DNA from: Fuerstiella sp.
Lineage (GTDB): Bacteria; Planctomycetota; Planctomycetia; Planctomycetales; Planctomycetaceae
Assembly (NCBI GenBank): GCA_014238335.1
Contig: JABABI010000004.1
Coordinates: 83,718 to 147,717 of the forward strand
Direction of reading: 5' to 3'
DNA length: 64,000 nt
A program made the translations under genes and the position numbers. Below, one piece after another: positions 10,331-20,500 of the stretch. The notes beneath the pieces were generated by a model. The model did not search any database. It had not been told where the DNA came from and was given only the letters and a program-made list of their open reading frames with translations. The first letter of the stretch is position 1. Every line of letters begins with the position of its first letter.

Positions 10331-10504
10331 TTATTCAGCCGCAGCTGCCAGCTCGACGAACGGACTCATTCGACGGGCTTTGGCCAGAATCTCAGCCTTT
10401 TCTGTATCCGATGTGGCTGCGGCGTATTTGACGCGCATCTTAGTCAGTTGAACGCGTCTTTTCCGACGTCGTGCAAGTTCTCGTTGTCGCTCACATCGTC
10501 CCAT
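10331..10504 (-). CDS. DUF6800-like basic micro-protein (57 aa)
   Basis: Too short for ordinary gene calling but convincing. ATG 10504 opens MGRCERQRELARRRKRRVQL, a very basic N-terminal helix. An Ala/Lys-rich helix follows, then the ending RRMSPFVELAAAAE and a TAA stop at 10331. The same short layout (MGRCERQRELARRRKRR..., then SPF) is a widespread planctomycete family that I recall as DUF6800. The N-terminus is charged enough to bind nucleic acid or the ribosome, but no function is established. It is flanked downstream by its own terminator. Confidence 0.78.
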   Translation of the reverse strand: MGRCERQRELARRRKRRVQLTKMRVKYAAATSDTEKAEILAKARRMSPFVELAAAAE

Positions 10505-10639
10505 TTGACTGTTTTCTTTCGGTTCTCAACAAATTCCGGTCTAAATCGAACGCGTTAGGATATCGCCGAGGCTGATTAAGTCAATTCGATCCTGAACCGG
10601 AGTTCAGGTTTTCCCGCTCGCAGGACGCTTTAAGGCTTA

Positions 10640-12175
10640 CTACTGCCAATAGTTGCGGTCCAGCGTACGAAAATTGATGGCTTCGCTGAGGTGTTCGGCC
10701 TGAATTTCCTCACTGTCAACCAGATCGGCAATGGTCCGGCCGATTCGCAGTATTTTGTCATGTGCCCGCGCAGAAAGCCCCATTTCTTCCATCGCTGCCT
10801 TCAGTAATTGCTCTGCATCCGTGTTCAATTTGCAGAATTCGCGGATCTCGGGAGGTCTCATCTTTCCGTTCACCCGAGTTGTGCAGTCCCGAAAGCGCCC
10901 TCCCTGACGCTCTCGGGCGTATGTCACCTGTGCCCGCATTTGTTCACTGGAAGTGCCGTTTGTCGTGTCCGATAGCTCGCGAAAAGGAACGGGCGGAACT
11001 TCAATGTGTATGTCAATCCGGTCCAGCAGCGGTCCGCTGATTCGACTGAGATAGCGTTCGATTTGCATTGGGTTGCAACTGCACTGTCGCTTGGGATCGC
11101 CTCGAAAGCCGCAGGGACAGGGATTCATGGCGGCCACCAGCATCAAATCGGCCGGAAACGTGACGCTGCCCATGGCTCGCGAAATCGTGACGCACAGGTC
11201 TTCGAGAGGCTGACGCATCACTTCCAGTGTCCGTCGATTGAATTCGGGCAGTTCGTCCAGAAACAGAACACCGTGATGTGACAGACTGATTTCGCCAGGC
11301 TGAGGAATACTGCCGCCGCCGACCAGACCAGCTTCACTGATGGTATGGTGTGGTGCGCGAAACGGACGCGTCAACAGCAGCGGTTGCCCCGGTTCAAGGC
11401 GTCCAACGGCGCTATAAATCTGCGTAGTTTCCAGGCTTTCTTCCGGTTCAAGTTCGGGAAGAATTGTACCGAGTCGTTGCGAGAGCAGTGTTTTTCCGGT
11501 GCCAGGGCTGCCGATCATCATGATGTGATGACAACCGGCCGCTGCGACGGTGAGTGCTCGTTTGGCCATTTCCTGGCCTTTGACATCCACGTAGTCGACG
11601 TCGTAAGCCCCGAAGTTATGTCGAGCCGTATCCCAGCTGAAAACAATGGGGTCCAGAGGAAGATTGCCGGTGAGGAATCCGACGGCCTCTGCCAGCATGC
11701 CGACGGAAATCACTTCGATGCCTTCCACAACGGCAGCCTCTTGAGCGTTGGTAACAGGAACCACGATGTGCGTCCTGCCTGCATCGCGAGCGGCAATCGC
11801 CATCGACAGAGCACCGCGCACTGGCCGCAGTGTTCCGTCAAGTGCCAGCTCTCCGATGTACACGGCGTCAACCTCAGGGTTTGCTTCAATCTGCGCATCT
11901 GAGATCAGCAGGCCGAGCGCTATCGGTAGATCAAGTGAAGCAGCGTCCTTGGGCAGATCGGCGGGCGAAAGATTGATCACCACGCGATCCATTGGTCGGC
12001 GGTAACCGCTGTTGACTAACGCCCGTTCAATACGATGCGTGCTCTCTTTAACAGCTGCCTCTGCCAGGCCCACCAGAATCGTTTTTGGCAGACCGCCCGG
12101 AGAAATGTCGACTTCCACCTCAACCGATCGTGCTTCAATCCCCAACAGGGTATAGGTTGCCAGGCGTGACAGCAT
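10640..12175 (-). CDS. yifB: YifB/ComM-type Mg-chelatase-like AAA+ ATPase
   Basis: 511 residues, the usual length. The N-terminal Lon-like fold starts MLSRLATYTLLG and continues VNLSPADLPK-type segments. The Walker A motif is GSPGTGKTLLSQRL, then HHTISEAGLVGGG, the Walker B-type LFLDELPEF, and the zinc-like CPCGFRGDPKRQCSC segment. A C-terminal Mg-chelatase domain closes it with NFRTLDRNYW. ComM relatives are hexameric helicases that extend branch migration during natural transformation; whether this one does so is inference. A longer reading from 12322 adds 49 residues of no family character, so I start at ATG 12175. Confidence 0.93.
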   Translation of the reverse strand: MLSRLATYTLLGIEARSVEVEVDISPGGLPKTILVGLAEAAVKESTHRIERALVNSGYRRPMDRVVINLSPADLPKDAASLDLPIALGLLISDAQIEANPEVDAVYIGELALDGTLRPVRGALSMAIAARDAGRTHIVVPVTNAQEAAVVEGIEVISVGMLAEAVGFLTGNLPLDPIVFSWDTARHNFGAYDVDYVDVKGQEMAKRALTVAAAGCHHIMMIGSPGTGKTLLSQRLGTILPELEPEESLETTQIYSAVGRLEPGQPLLLTRPFRAPHHTISEAGLVGGGSIPQPGEISLSHHGVLFLDELPEFNRRTLEVMRQPLEDLCVTISRAMGSVTFPADLMLVAAMNPCPCGFRGDPKRQCSCNPMQIERYLSRISGPLLDRIDIHIEVPPVPFRELSDTTNGTSSEQMRAQVTYARERQGGRFRDCTTRVNGKMRPPEIREFCKLNTDAEQLLKAAMEEMGLSARAHDKILRIGRTIADLVDSEEIQAEHLSEAINFRTLDRNYWQ

Positions 12176-12389
12176 TGGAAGTTTTGTTCCGTACGTTGAC
12201 CTGTACTTCGCATTCCAGCATCGCCCACTGGCACTAAGTGCTCCAGGTACTATGCCAGTCAATACTAAAATATGTCCTAGTGGTGTGGTGGGGATTCTTG
12301 CAGGGGAAGGTTCGCTATGCAAACCCAGGTGCCATGATTCACTCAGGTGTTGTTCTACGAGCTTGGGGCCATTGGGTCCGGAGATTCAG

Positions 12390-12447
12390 ACGCTCGGCAG
12401 GAACTGAAATGACGTGGTACCACGTCATTTCAGTTCCTGCCGAGCGT
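12390..12447. repeat. Perfect 58-bp palindrome, 29-bp arms, no spacer
   Basis: The arms run 12390-12418 and 12419-12447 and meet at a central GGT|ACC. I checked every pair: 29 of 29 match, and symmetry fails at the next base outward (G 12389 against A 12448). The centre reads GACGTGGTACCACGTC. Transcribed from either strand it would fold into one long hairpin; as DNA it could extrude a cruciform. There is no adjacent T-run, so it is not an ordinary terminator. Confidence 0.97.
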
Positions 12448-12555
12448 AAATTTGGCTTTCGAACGGCTTCCTGCGGTCGGGAAGAACGCCAGGGAATCCT
12501 CGGAAACGACAGGCACTTCGTCGACTTTGCATCAATCCAGCATAGAATGGCCGCA

Positions 12556-12582
12556 ACTGCAGTTGTCATTGTCAACTGCAGT
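12556..12582. repeat. Hairpin, 10-bp perfect arms
   Basis: ACTGCAGTTG at 12556-12565 and its exact reverse complement at 12573-12582 enclose a 7-base loop. It lies about 120 bases before the cupredoxin-like start, so it may sit in that gene's leader. No T-run follows. Confidence 0.6.
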
Positions 12583-12704
12583 CCCACCTTGCAGGACGAA
12601 GCCCTTGATTCCGATATTTCACCAGGATGTCGGACCCCCCGCACATCACGGTTATTCGCCTGCCACAATCCTGTCACGAAAAATTGAAATTCGAAGGTGC
12701 CCAG

Positions 12705-13460
12705 ATGAAGAATATCGCGTTGACTGTTTTGACCGCATTGATTTTGGCGTCCCCCGGTCTTGCTGCCGAGTGGGGAACCATTTCCGGTCGAGTTGTCCTG
12801 AAAGGTGACGTCCCTGACCCCGTTCTGCTGCACGCTAAGGGGGCACCGGTCAAAGACGGTGAAATCTGTGCGACCGAAGACACCTATCGGGATGACCTTG
12901 TTATTAACAAGGAAACGAAGGGCATCGCCAACGTCTTTCTGTACGTCTACAAGGCTCCCGGGAAGATTCATCCGGAAGCCGCCAAGCCGGCGCCAAAGAT
13001 GATCTTTGACCAGGCGAAATGTAAGTTTATTCCTCATGTTCTGGTCGTACAGGCGGGACAAACCGTCGAAGTGCTGAACAGCGATCCCATCGCACATAAC
13101 ACACACACGTACCCACTGCGGAACCAAGCCATGAATATTCTTGTCGCTCCCAATACCAAGGCGGGTGACGGTGTCGATATTGGGACCGCAACGCGTGAGA
13201 TTGTTCCTCATCAGGTCAAATGCGACTTTCATCCATGGATGGTTGCTCACTGGCTTGTGCTGGATCATCCGTACGCCGTAGCCACTGACGCCAAAGGCGA
13301 TTTCAAAATGGAAAACCTGCCCGTCGGCGACCATGAACTGCGAATCTGGCACGAACGTGTGGGGTACATCGATCGTAAATACAAGGTCAGTGTGTCTGCC
13401 GGAAACAATCCGGCCCTGAAGCCAATCGAAGCAGACGCAAGTCTGTTCGAAGAAAAGTAA
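12705..13460 (+). CDS. Secreted cupredoxin-like protein (methylamine-utilisation/plastocyanin type)
   Basis: 251 residues with a signal peptide (MKNIALTVLTALILASPGLAA). The next segment, GTISGRVVLKGDVP, is the start of a small beta domain common to planctomycete carboxypeptidase-regulatory/cupredoxin proteins. A copper-site pattern is visible: DPIAHNTHTYP supplies histidines and KCDFHPWMVAHW supplies the Cys, His and Met ligands of a type 1 site. The C-terminal part, GDFKMENLPVGDHELRIWHE, is a carboxypeptidase-regulatory-like fold. It probably carries electrons or binds copper in the periplasm, and no redox partner is adjacent. Start at ATG 12705, immediately before the signal peptide. A terminator follows at 13494. 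Confidence 0.85.
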   Translation: MKNIALTVLTALILASPGLAAEWGTISGRVVLKGDVPDPVLLHAKGAPVKDGEICATEDTYRDDLVINKETKGIANVFLYVYKAPGKIHPEAAKPAPKMIFDQAKCKFIPHVLVVQAGQTVEVLNSDPIAHNTHTYPLRNQAMNILVAPNTKAGDGVDIGTATREIVPHQVKCDFHPWMVAHWLVLDHPYAVATDAKGDFKMENLPVGDHELRIWHERVGYIDRKYKVSVSAGNNPALKPIEADASLFEEK

Positions 13461-13493
13461 TCCGACGGTCTGGCTGACGAATGAACGACGAAC

Positions 13494-13525
13494 GGCAGCT
13501 TTGAGCAATCAGGGCTGCCTTTTTC
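13494..13525 (+). terminator. Terminator after the cupredoxin-like gene
   Basis: GGCAGC at 13494-13499 pairs with GCTGCC at 13514-13519, followed directly by TTTTT. It lies 34 bases past the stop. Confidence 0.75.
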
Positions 13526-13713
13526 ATGCACTCGTTGGCATCGACTTTCTTGTGTAATTTCCTCACAGCTTCACCGGCTCCTGGCCGTTCCCGATACGGA
13601 ACACAGTTGTCGTGCGTCAACACTGAGCAAGACTGCACCGTCACACAAATCCCGTTCTGCCAGTCGGCATGCTGACTGGCCACTACCCGATCGAGCCCTA
13701 CAGCAGCAACGAC

Positions 13714-13878
13714 ATGAAACAGCAACTTGGCTGCCTGATGCAATTGTTCGTGCTGGCGATACTGCCCATGCTGATTCTGTTTCAGCTCGAGTTTGGCTTC
13801 CGGCTGATTGTGATGCCGGTTTCACTGGTGATCGGTGTCGTTCTCTTCAGCATCGGAGCTCGACTGCGGGAGCCATGA
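13714..13878 (+). CDS. Membrane micro-protein (54 aa)
   Basis: ATG 13714 gives MKQQLGCLMQLFVLAILPML and then a second hydrophobic stretch, VMPVSLVIGVVLFSIGARL. Two short membrane helices are joined by QLEFGFRLI, and the end is basic. The same two-helix layout recurs as an uncharacterised small protein in planctomycete genomes. A longer reading from 13669 would add 15 polar residues with no ribosome-site support. It stands alone between a terminator and the long leader of the giant gene; function unknown. Confidence 0.65.
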   Translation: MKQQLGCLMQLFVLAILPMLILFQLEFGFRLIVMPVSLVIGVVLFSIGARLREP

Positions 13879-14526
13879 CCGCAAGTTGAGTGGGGATCAA
13901 ATGACGCATTGTCGTGCGTTGGAAGCCGTTTTCCTGGAATACTCGGCCGGTTGCTGACTGACAGAGGGGACGCAAGCGGCCGCAGACCCCGTTGTTCTGC
14001 AGAAAATTCGAGGCTTATCCGGTAAATGTTGCGGGCAAATCAGCCGCAGCGAGATTTGGTGCTGGTGTTGGCCATCTGGCGGTCACGAGAATTGTGACCT
14101 CCAGAAGGTTGGATAGGGTCACGCTGTGGTTGAAAGTGCACTTGAGCCGTCACGTGACTGGTTTTCCGGAAAACATGGGTTTTCTGCTGCGCGGGAGGCT
14201 AGCTGGCACGTCGAGTAGTGTACGCATGAACAGTTTGGGTTTTTCCTGTTGGTTGGAGTATCCGATTTCGTCCTAGTTGACTGAGTTCGTTTCGTGATTG
14301 GAACATTATCGGCCGGTCAGGGTTGTCCTGAGGGACCGATAATGTGGACGCTGCCGCGCCGGTTTTCATTCATTTCTGTGCCACAGGAAAAAACTATCTG
14401 GATTAGTGTGAAGCCAGCAGTTTTGATAGCTCCCGGAATCATTTTTTATACGCGATCTCTGGGCGTTTCGCCCACAATGCCCGCGCTGATCTGATTCATC
14501 GGCACAGGTTTGACAAGGATTTTTCA
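13879..14526. other. 650-base leader/gap before the giant gene
   Basis: No credible gene. It contains a hairpin with arms 14081-14086 and 14094-14099 (GGTCAC/GTGACC) and a 14-bp palindrome GTTTTCCGGAAAAC at 14161-14174. A two-part hairpin lies at 14305-14343. The last 180 bases are AT-richer than the flanks and probably carry the promoter and 5' leader of the giant gene. Confidence 0.6.
14305..14343 (+). promoter_or_regulatory. Two-part hairpin in the leader of the giant gene
   Basis: ATTATCGG at 14305-14312 pairs with CCGATAAT at 14336-14343, and an inner TCAGG/CCTGA pair closes on a GTTGT loop. It lies 184 bases before the start codon and no T-run follows. It may be a leader RNA structure or an operator; the role is not shown. 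Confidence 0.45.
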
Positions 14527-17500
14527 ATGACAGTTCTGCAATCTCTGCTGTCCACGTTCCGCCGCTCACGAGCATCTGTCCGCAGAATTCGCCGTGAGAA
14601 GCAAGCAGGTGGTGCGTCCACTGAAACTCTGGAACCGCGATTGCTACTGACAAATCCGATTCAGGTCAGCAGCCTGCCGGGCGCCCCTGTCACGATCTAT
14701 CTTGATTTCGACGGTCACACCGAGACGGACGTGGATTGGACTACGGCACGCCTTGATGGATCAAATTTAGCGATCGACACACCTGCCTTTGATCTGAACG
14801 GAGACGTGGCATTCACTCAGATAGAAACTGATCTGATCGAGGAAATCTATGAACGCGTTGCTGAAGACTTTCGTCCGTTCGAAATTAACGTGACGACTGT
14901 TGAACCCGGTTCATTCCGTAATGAGCAGGAGTTGTTGATCTCTGTGGGGGGAAATGGCAGCTGGAGTTCACCCAACTTTCCCGTAATTCCACCTCCGCCG
15001 AATCGTGCGCTTTCAGGCAGTTTCAGTGATGCAGCGCAACCTCAGACAGCGTTTGTATTTCCAACTGAATACGAAATGCCGGCAGGTCAGTTGGGCAAGA
15101 ATCTGGCCGCCGGGATCAGCGAGACGGTCGCCTTGGCGATGGGACTTGAAGTTCACGAAAACCCTAACGACACACGACTGCTGGGCACTGCAGACGTGGG
15201 GCCGATTCTAGGCGATGGAACGGCGAGTCTGCGAGACATCTGGTTCAATGCCAATGGTGTGTCCACGGCAATTCAGGACGATCTGGCCGCGGTCGTCGCA
15301 AGTGCAACGACGGTTGACTTCAGAGCTGACGATCACGGAGACCAGGCCACGGATGCTTCGGCAACTGCATTTGTGGTTGGCCCTGGTGACGAGACTCTGA
15401 CAGGCGTTATTGGCCAGAATAACGACGTTGACACTTTCGTCTTCACAACTGCAGCGACCACGGCAGACATTACGGTCACCGGGCTGGATCTGACCGGACG
15501 ATTCGGGGCAAACAGTCCCGCCAACCCGGGGGCGAACCTCGCACCGACCATATCGCTGCTGGATGCCCAGGGCATCGAGCTGGCAACTGCCGGAGACATT
15601 TCCAGCATCACTGCGAGTCTTAACTCGCCGATTCCTCAGGGCGTTTACTTTCTTCAGGTCTCGAATCGAGGTGAATACGGGAATCTCGGATCATATACAG
15701 TCACTGTCTCGGGCGTTGATATACTGCCATCATTTCGGAATCCGATTTATCGGAACAGTTTGTTATCTGCCCCAACCGATCTGTACCTGTCGTTTTCCGG
15801 CGATGTGATCAGTGATCCGAATATCCTTGCCAACCGAATTGATGGTGGGTCCGGGGACGTAACGATTCCTGCATACGATTCGGACGGAGATGTCACCACG
15901 TTTTCACCTGCGGAAGTAGCTCAGATTGATGAAATCTGGGCTCGTGTGGCAGAAGATTTCAGCCCATTTAATGTGAATGTAACGACTGTTCCACCGCCTA
16001 CACTGAGTGGAACGGCGGCTCTGCAGATAAATGTCGGAGGAGATGGTGCGTTTCTCGTGCCGTCCACCGTTGGGTTCCAGGCAATCCCGGCTTCGTTTTC
16101 ATCTCCGCTTTTATCAAACATCGGGTTTGCTTTTTCAGACAATATTCAATCGGCAGCACCTACCGACCCCCAGCACATCGCATACAACGCTTCCAGTTCG
16201 ATCGCCACATTGTTCGGACTCGGCCCTCACCCGCTCTACAGCAATACCGGCACTCAGCTTGCAGCATTGGATCCTGGCGGGCTGGAAGTGGGGCCAATTC
16301 TTGGAGCACCCACGAACAGTCTGCGGGATGTGTGGGTGAATGCCCCGAATGATATTGGTGCCGTTATTGTCCAGAACGATCTTGCCACGATCACCAGCCC
16401 GTTTAACGGCATCCAGTACCGAATGGACGATCATGCTGACATCAGGCAGTTCGCAGCGGGGGTCACCATCGGGGTCGGCGATGAACTTCTTACAGGGATC
16501 ATCGAAACCAGCGACGACGTGGATGTATTCGGCTTCCGCACTCTGGAAACAGATGTCACGATCATTGTCAAAGGGCTCGACCTGGCGACGCAGTTTGCCG
16601 GCATTACGAATCCCCCAAACCCAGGTTCGAATCTCGACCCCGTCCTGCGTCTGCTTGATGCCAGTGGAAATGAGCTGGCAATGGACGATGTGGTGTTTAA
16701 TTCCGTTAATGCCAATAACAGTTTAACTGCGTCAATTTCCATGCACTTGTTGGCCGGCAGTTACTTCATCGAAGTGTCTAACGGGTTCAATCCACTGAGT
16801 GGCGAAAGATACGGCAGCCTTGGCGAGTACACCGTGACGCTGCAGGGAGTCGATGTGAATCCCGTTGTTGTTGATATTACCCCCGATACATTCTCTGAAA
16901 ACGATGGTGTTCAGGTCGGAATTGGTCAGGTGTCTCGCCCGTTGGGTGAACCTTCCACGGCTCCGATTACTGTTGAGCTGACCAGTCTTGATCCGACCGA
17001 GGTCACCGTGCCAGCGTTTGTGACGATTCCCATCAATCAAACATCGGCGACATTTGATGTCACGATACACGACGACACATTGCTGGACGGGACTCAGCGA
17101 GTGACGGTCCAGGCAAAGGTCTCCGGTCTTCTTAATGCTGAAACATTTGTCACAGTTACTGATCACGAAGAAATCACGCTGCAACTGAATCCAAACCCGG
17201 TCGACGAGGATGCCGGCACCGCGTCGTTGACAGTTACGCGAAGCAATACTGACGTTAACGCGCCTAATCACTGGGTCACTGTTAACAACAACCTGGAGGA
17301 ACGTCAGGCAGATGGCACACTTGTGCGGACCGAGCCGATTGAGTGGCCCGGTGGTGGTCTACGTCCGGCGGGTGAAGATGCTCACGATGTCCTGGTGCTT
17401 CAGAGCGGTGGCGTAGCTGTCTACAACGGGACGACCAACGCAGGTCTGTCCATTTATACGCCCGCAAGTAGCTCATGGAGTCATTTTTCCGCCATCTCTG

Positions 17501-20500
17501 GTCTGTCAGGCGACACTGCTGATGCAACGGCTGGCGGGATTGCGTCGATTGGCGATTTTGTGTTCCTCACAGACCTGGAGACTGTGGCTGGCGACAGCCA
17601 CGGGATGGTGCGAATTAACATCGTCACCGGTGAGATTACGAGGTTCGGCGAGAACGCCGTCGGTGCCCGCCTGTTTGGTATGGCCTCGGGAGGCTTCTTC
17701 ACATCATCCATCAACGAGTACGATCCGACGGATGGCAGCTTGCTGAACACAATCACCATTCAGCAGGCGGCACCTGGTACGTCCACATTTGTGACTGATA
17801 TTGCATACGATGGTACAGATCTGTGGGCTCTTGTTGGTACCGGAGCATCGGGACGTGAGGAAATCCTGAAGCTGAATCCTGACACAGGTGTCGTTCTGGA
17901 AACGCACTCTCCAACGATCCAGAACACAATTCTGGACGGCCTGACGGTCATGAACGGGTTGTTGTATATCGTTGACAATACCGGCAACGGTTTTGGCCTT
18001 GGCACTGAGGTCGAGACATACGATCCGGTGACGCGGCAGGTTGTTGGTGGAGTCCTTTCAATTGATGGGATCAATAACCTTTCCCTTAACGATTTCATTG
18101 GGGCGATCCCGAATGCAAACACGCTGATTGCGACCGATGAGCTTTTGAACACGATTTATGAAATCGATCCGACGTCCGGTCTCGTCACAAGTTCTTTCCT
18201 GACCAACCGTCCATATCAACTCAGTTTCAATGGACCTGGATTTACCTCGGTCAGTGATGTCGTCATTGGAACGACGACCTACCACGATCTGATTTACGTC
18301 GCAACGGCCATCAACGAAATAGATATCTATACCCGTCAGGGCACGCAGATAGACGCAGATCCCGCGACGCCCATCGTGGATCCTCTTCGTCTTACGACGC
18401 CGCTGTTTGGCGGGATGGCCGGTGGAGATATTCCGGGCGTGAGTGCCGCCGATCTCAAGTTTCGTGATGTGACGATCGGGCTTGACGGGCAGGTTTACGG
18501 GTTACTTGAGTCCGGAGATGAAATCTCTGTTCATGACCCGAATTCGTTGTTGCGGCTGAATACCATATCCCTGGACACCGCCGTAAGAACAATTGCCGTC
18601 AGCGACAGCTCAGGAATTTATGCCGGTGGTGACAATGGGCAGATAACGGTCTTTGGCTTCAACGGACTGACTCAGGTTTCACTGACCACGACTCTTGCCA
18701 CGATCGCTGACATCGAGGTTAATATTGGTCAGGAGGTGCTAATCAGTGACAGCGACGGTGTCGTGACTCAGTCGACTCAGACGGCCCTGCTGGCGGGTGA
18801 CCTGTCCGGACTTGTGCCTCTTGAAAATACGGGGGGGGTGAGTTTCGTAAGTTTTGGGCGCCATCCGACGCGTTCGACTGGTGACGTCATTGTGGCTTTG
18901 ACTTCTGACGACCTGACAGAGTTTCAGGTGCCTGACTTCGTCACGATTCCCGTTGGCCAGCAGTCTGTGACGATTGATGCGATTGTTGTTGATGACGATC
19001 TGCGGGACGGTGACCAGGTCGTAATGCTGACAGCAACTGCGGTCAATTATCTGCCGGACGCCCTTGCTGTGACTGTTCGCGAGGCTGAAGCAGTAACCGT
19101 TGAAGTTATACCGGATTCTGTAGCGGAAAATGCCGGTAGTCTGGCTCAACAGGTCCGTGTGTCACGTTCAGATGTTGACGGCCCCCTGGACTTTCAGTCC
19201 AGTCAGTCCCGGCAGATGACAACTGTCACCCCGATTCTGGATAACGACGTCACACTCTCTCAAATTACTATTCCGTCAGAGATTTCGAAGATTGCCGACA
19301 TTAATGTTTCGCTGAACATCCAGCACCAGGCAATCCCGGACCTGGACGTCTACCTGAACAGCCCCATGGGGACGCGAATTTCTCTGTTTTCGGATCTTAG
19401 TTCGAATGAATCAAATTTTACGGATACTACTTTCGACGACGAGGCCGGAGTTCGTATTGTTGATGCAACTGCTCCCTTTACCGGAAGTTTTGTTCCTGAA
19501 GAGTTTCTGGCTGGTTTCGATGGTGAGAATCCATCCGGTGTCTGGACTCTTGAGATCATAGATGACAACGCAACAGATTCCGGAACACTGCTGAACTGGT
19601 CAATCGACCTTGTGACGCTGGGACTGACTGCAATGGAGGTCACGCTTTCCAGTGATGACATCTCTGAAATTCAGATTCCGGCGACAGTGACGATTCCAGG
19701 GAATCAGGCCCATATACTGTTGCCACTTAATGTCATTGACGACGCGATTCTCGACGGTACTCAGACCGTGAACGTAAGTGTGAATTCATCCAGTCTTCCC
19801 GGCCTCAGCCTGCGTGGCGACACTGTTGATGTTACTGACGTCGAAACCCTTGACGTCACGCTGGATAAGTCTGTTGTATCTGAAGGCGACGGCCCAGCTG
19901 CTATTCTTGGAACAGTGACACGGTCGGACAATACCCCCGGAAATCTGGTGGTCACACTGACCAGCAGTGACACGTCAGAAATTAATGTGCCCAATGCCGT
20001 CACGATTCCTGCAGGAACAACGAGCGTCAGCTTTGACGTGGCTGCCGTGGATGATCTGTTATTTGATGGTACGCAAACGGTGACGATTACTGCATCAGCA
20101 CCAGGCTACGTGGATACGGACAGTCCGGAGATCAGCGTCACCGACCAGGAGCCGCGGTTGCAGTTGTCAACGCTCACAGATAACGTCGCTGAAGATGCAG
20201 GATCCATGACCGTTATCCTGGCTCGTCTGGATTCGAATGATCTGACAGTCGAGCAGTCCGTGTCACTCACCAGCAGCGACCAGACTGAGCTGACGGTGCC
20301 TGCCACGGTCATTATCCCGTCTGGTTCGGTCAGCACGACCTTCACGGCCACGATTCTTGAGGATGCCATTCTGGACGGCTCCCAGCCGGTTACGATTACG
20401 GCTGCGGATACAAATACTGCCAGTCCTGTCGTCGGCTCCACGGCAAAAGTCATCACAGTTGATGATGCTGAGTCACTGACCGTGACAGTTCCTGCAGGCA

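Larger units (their letters stand above)
12176..12704. other. Non-coding gap with two inverted repeats
   Basis: About 530 bases between yifB (minus) and the cupredoxin-like gene (plus). Open frames on both strands here have no recognisable content. The gap holds a perfect 58-bp palindrome (12390-12447) and a 10-bp-arm hairpin (12556-12582), listed separately. Promoters for the two divergent genes must lie here, but I cannot pick -10/-35 boxes with confidence. Confidence 0.7.

Noticed and set aside
10591..10612. A plus-strand hairpin with a TTTT run (CCTGAA/TTCAGG)
   Set aside because: No plus-strand gene lies upstream for it to terminate, and on the minus strand it lacks a T-run, so it was not called as a terminator for yifB.
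12339..13508. A 389-residue minus-strand frame across the palindrome and the cupredoxin-like gene
   Set aside because: The plus-strand gene has a signal peptide, copper-site motifs and a terminator; the minus frame has no recognisable content.
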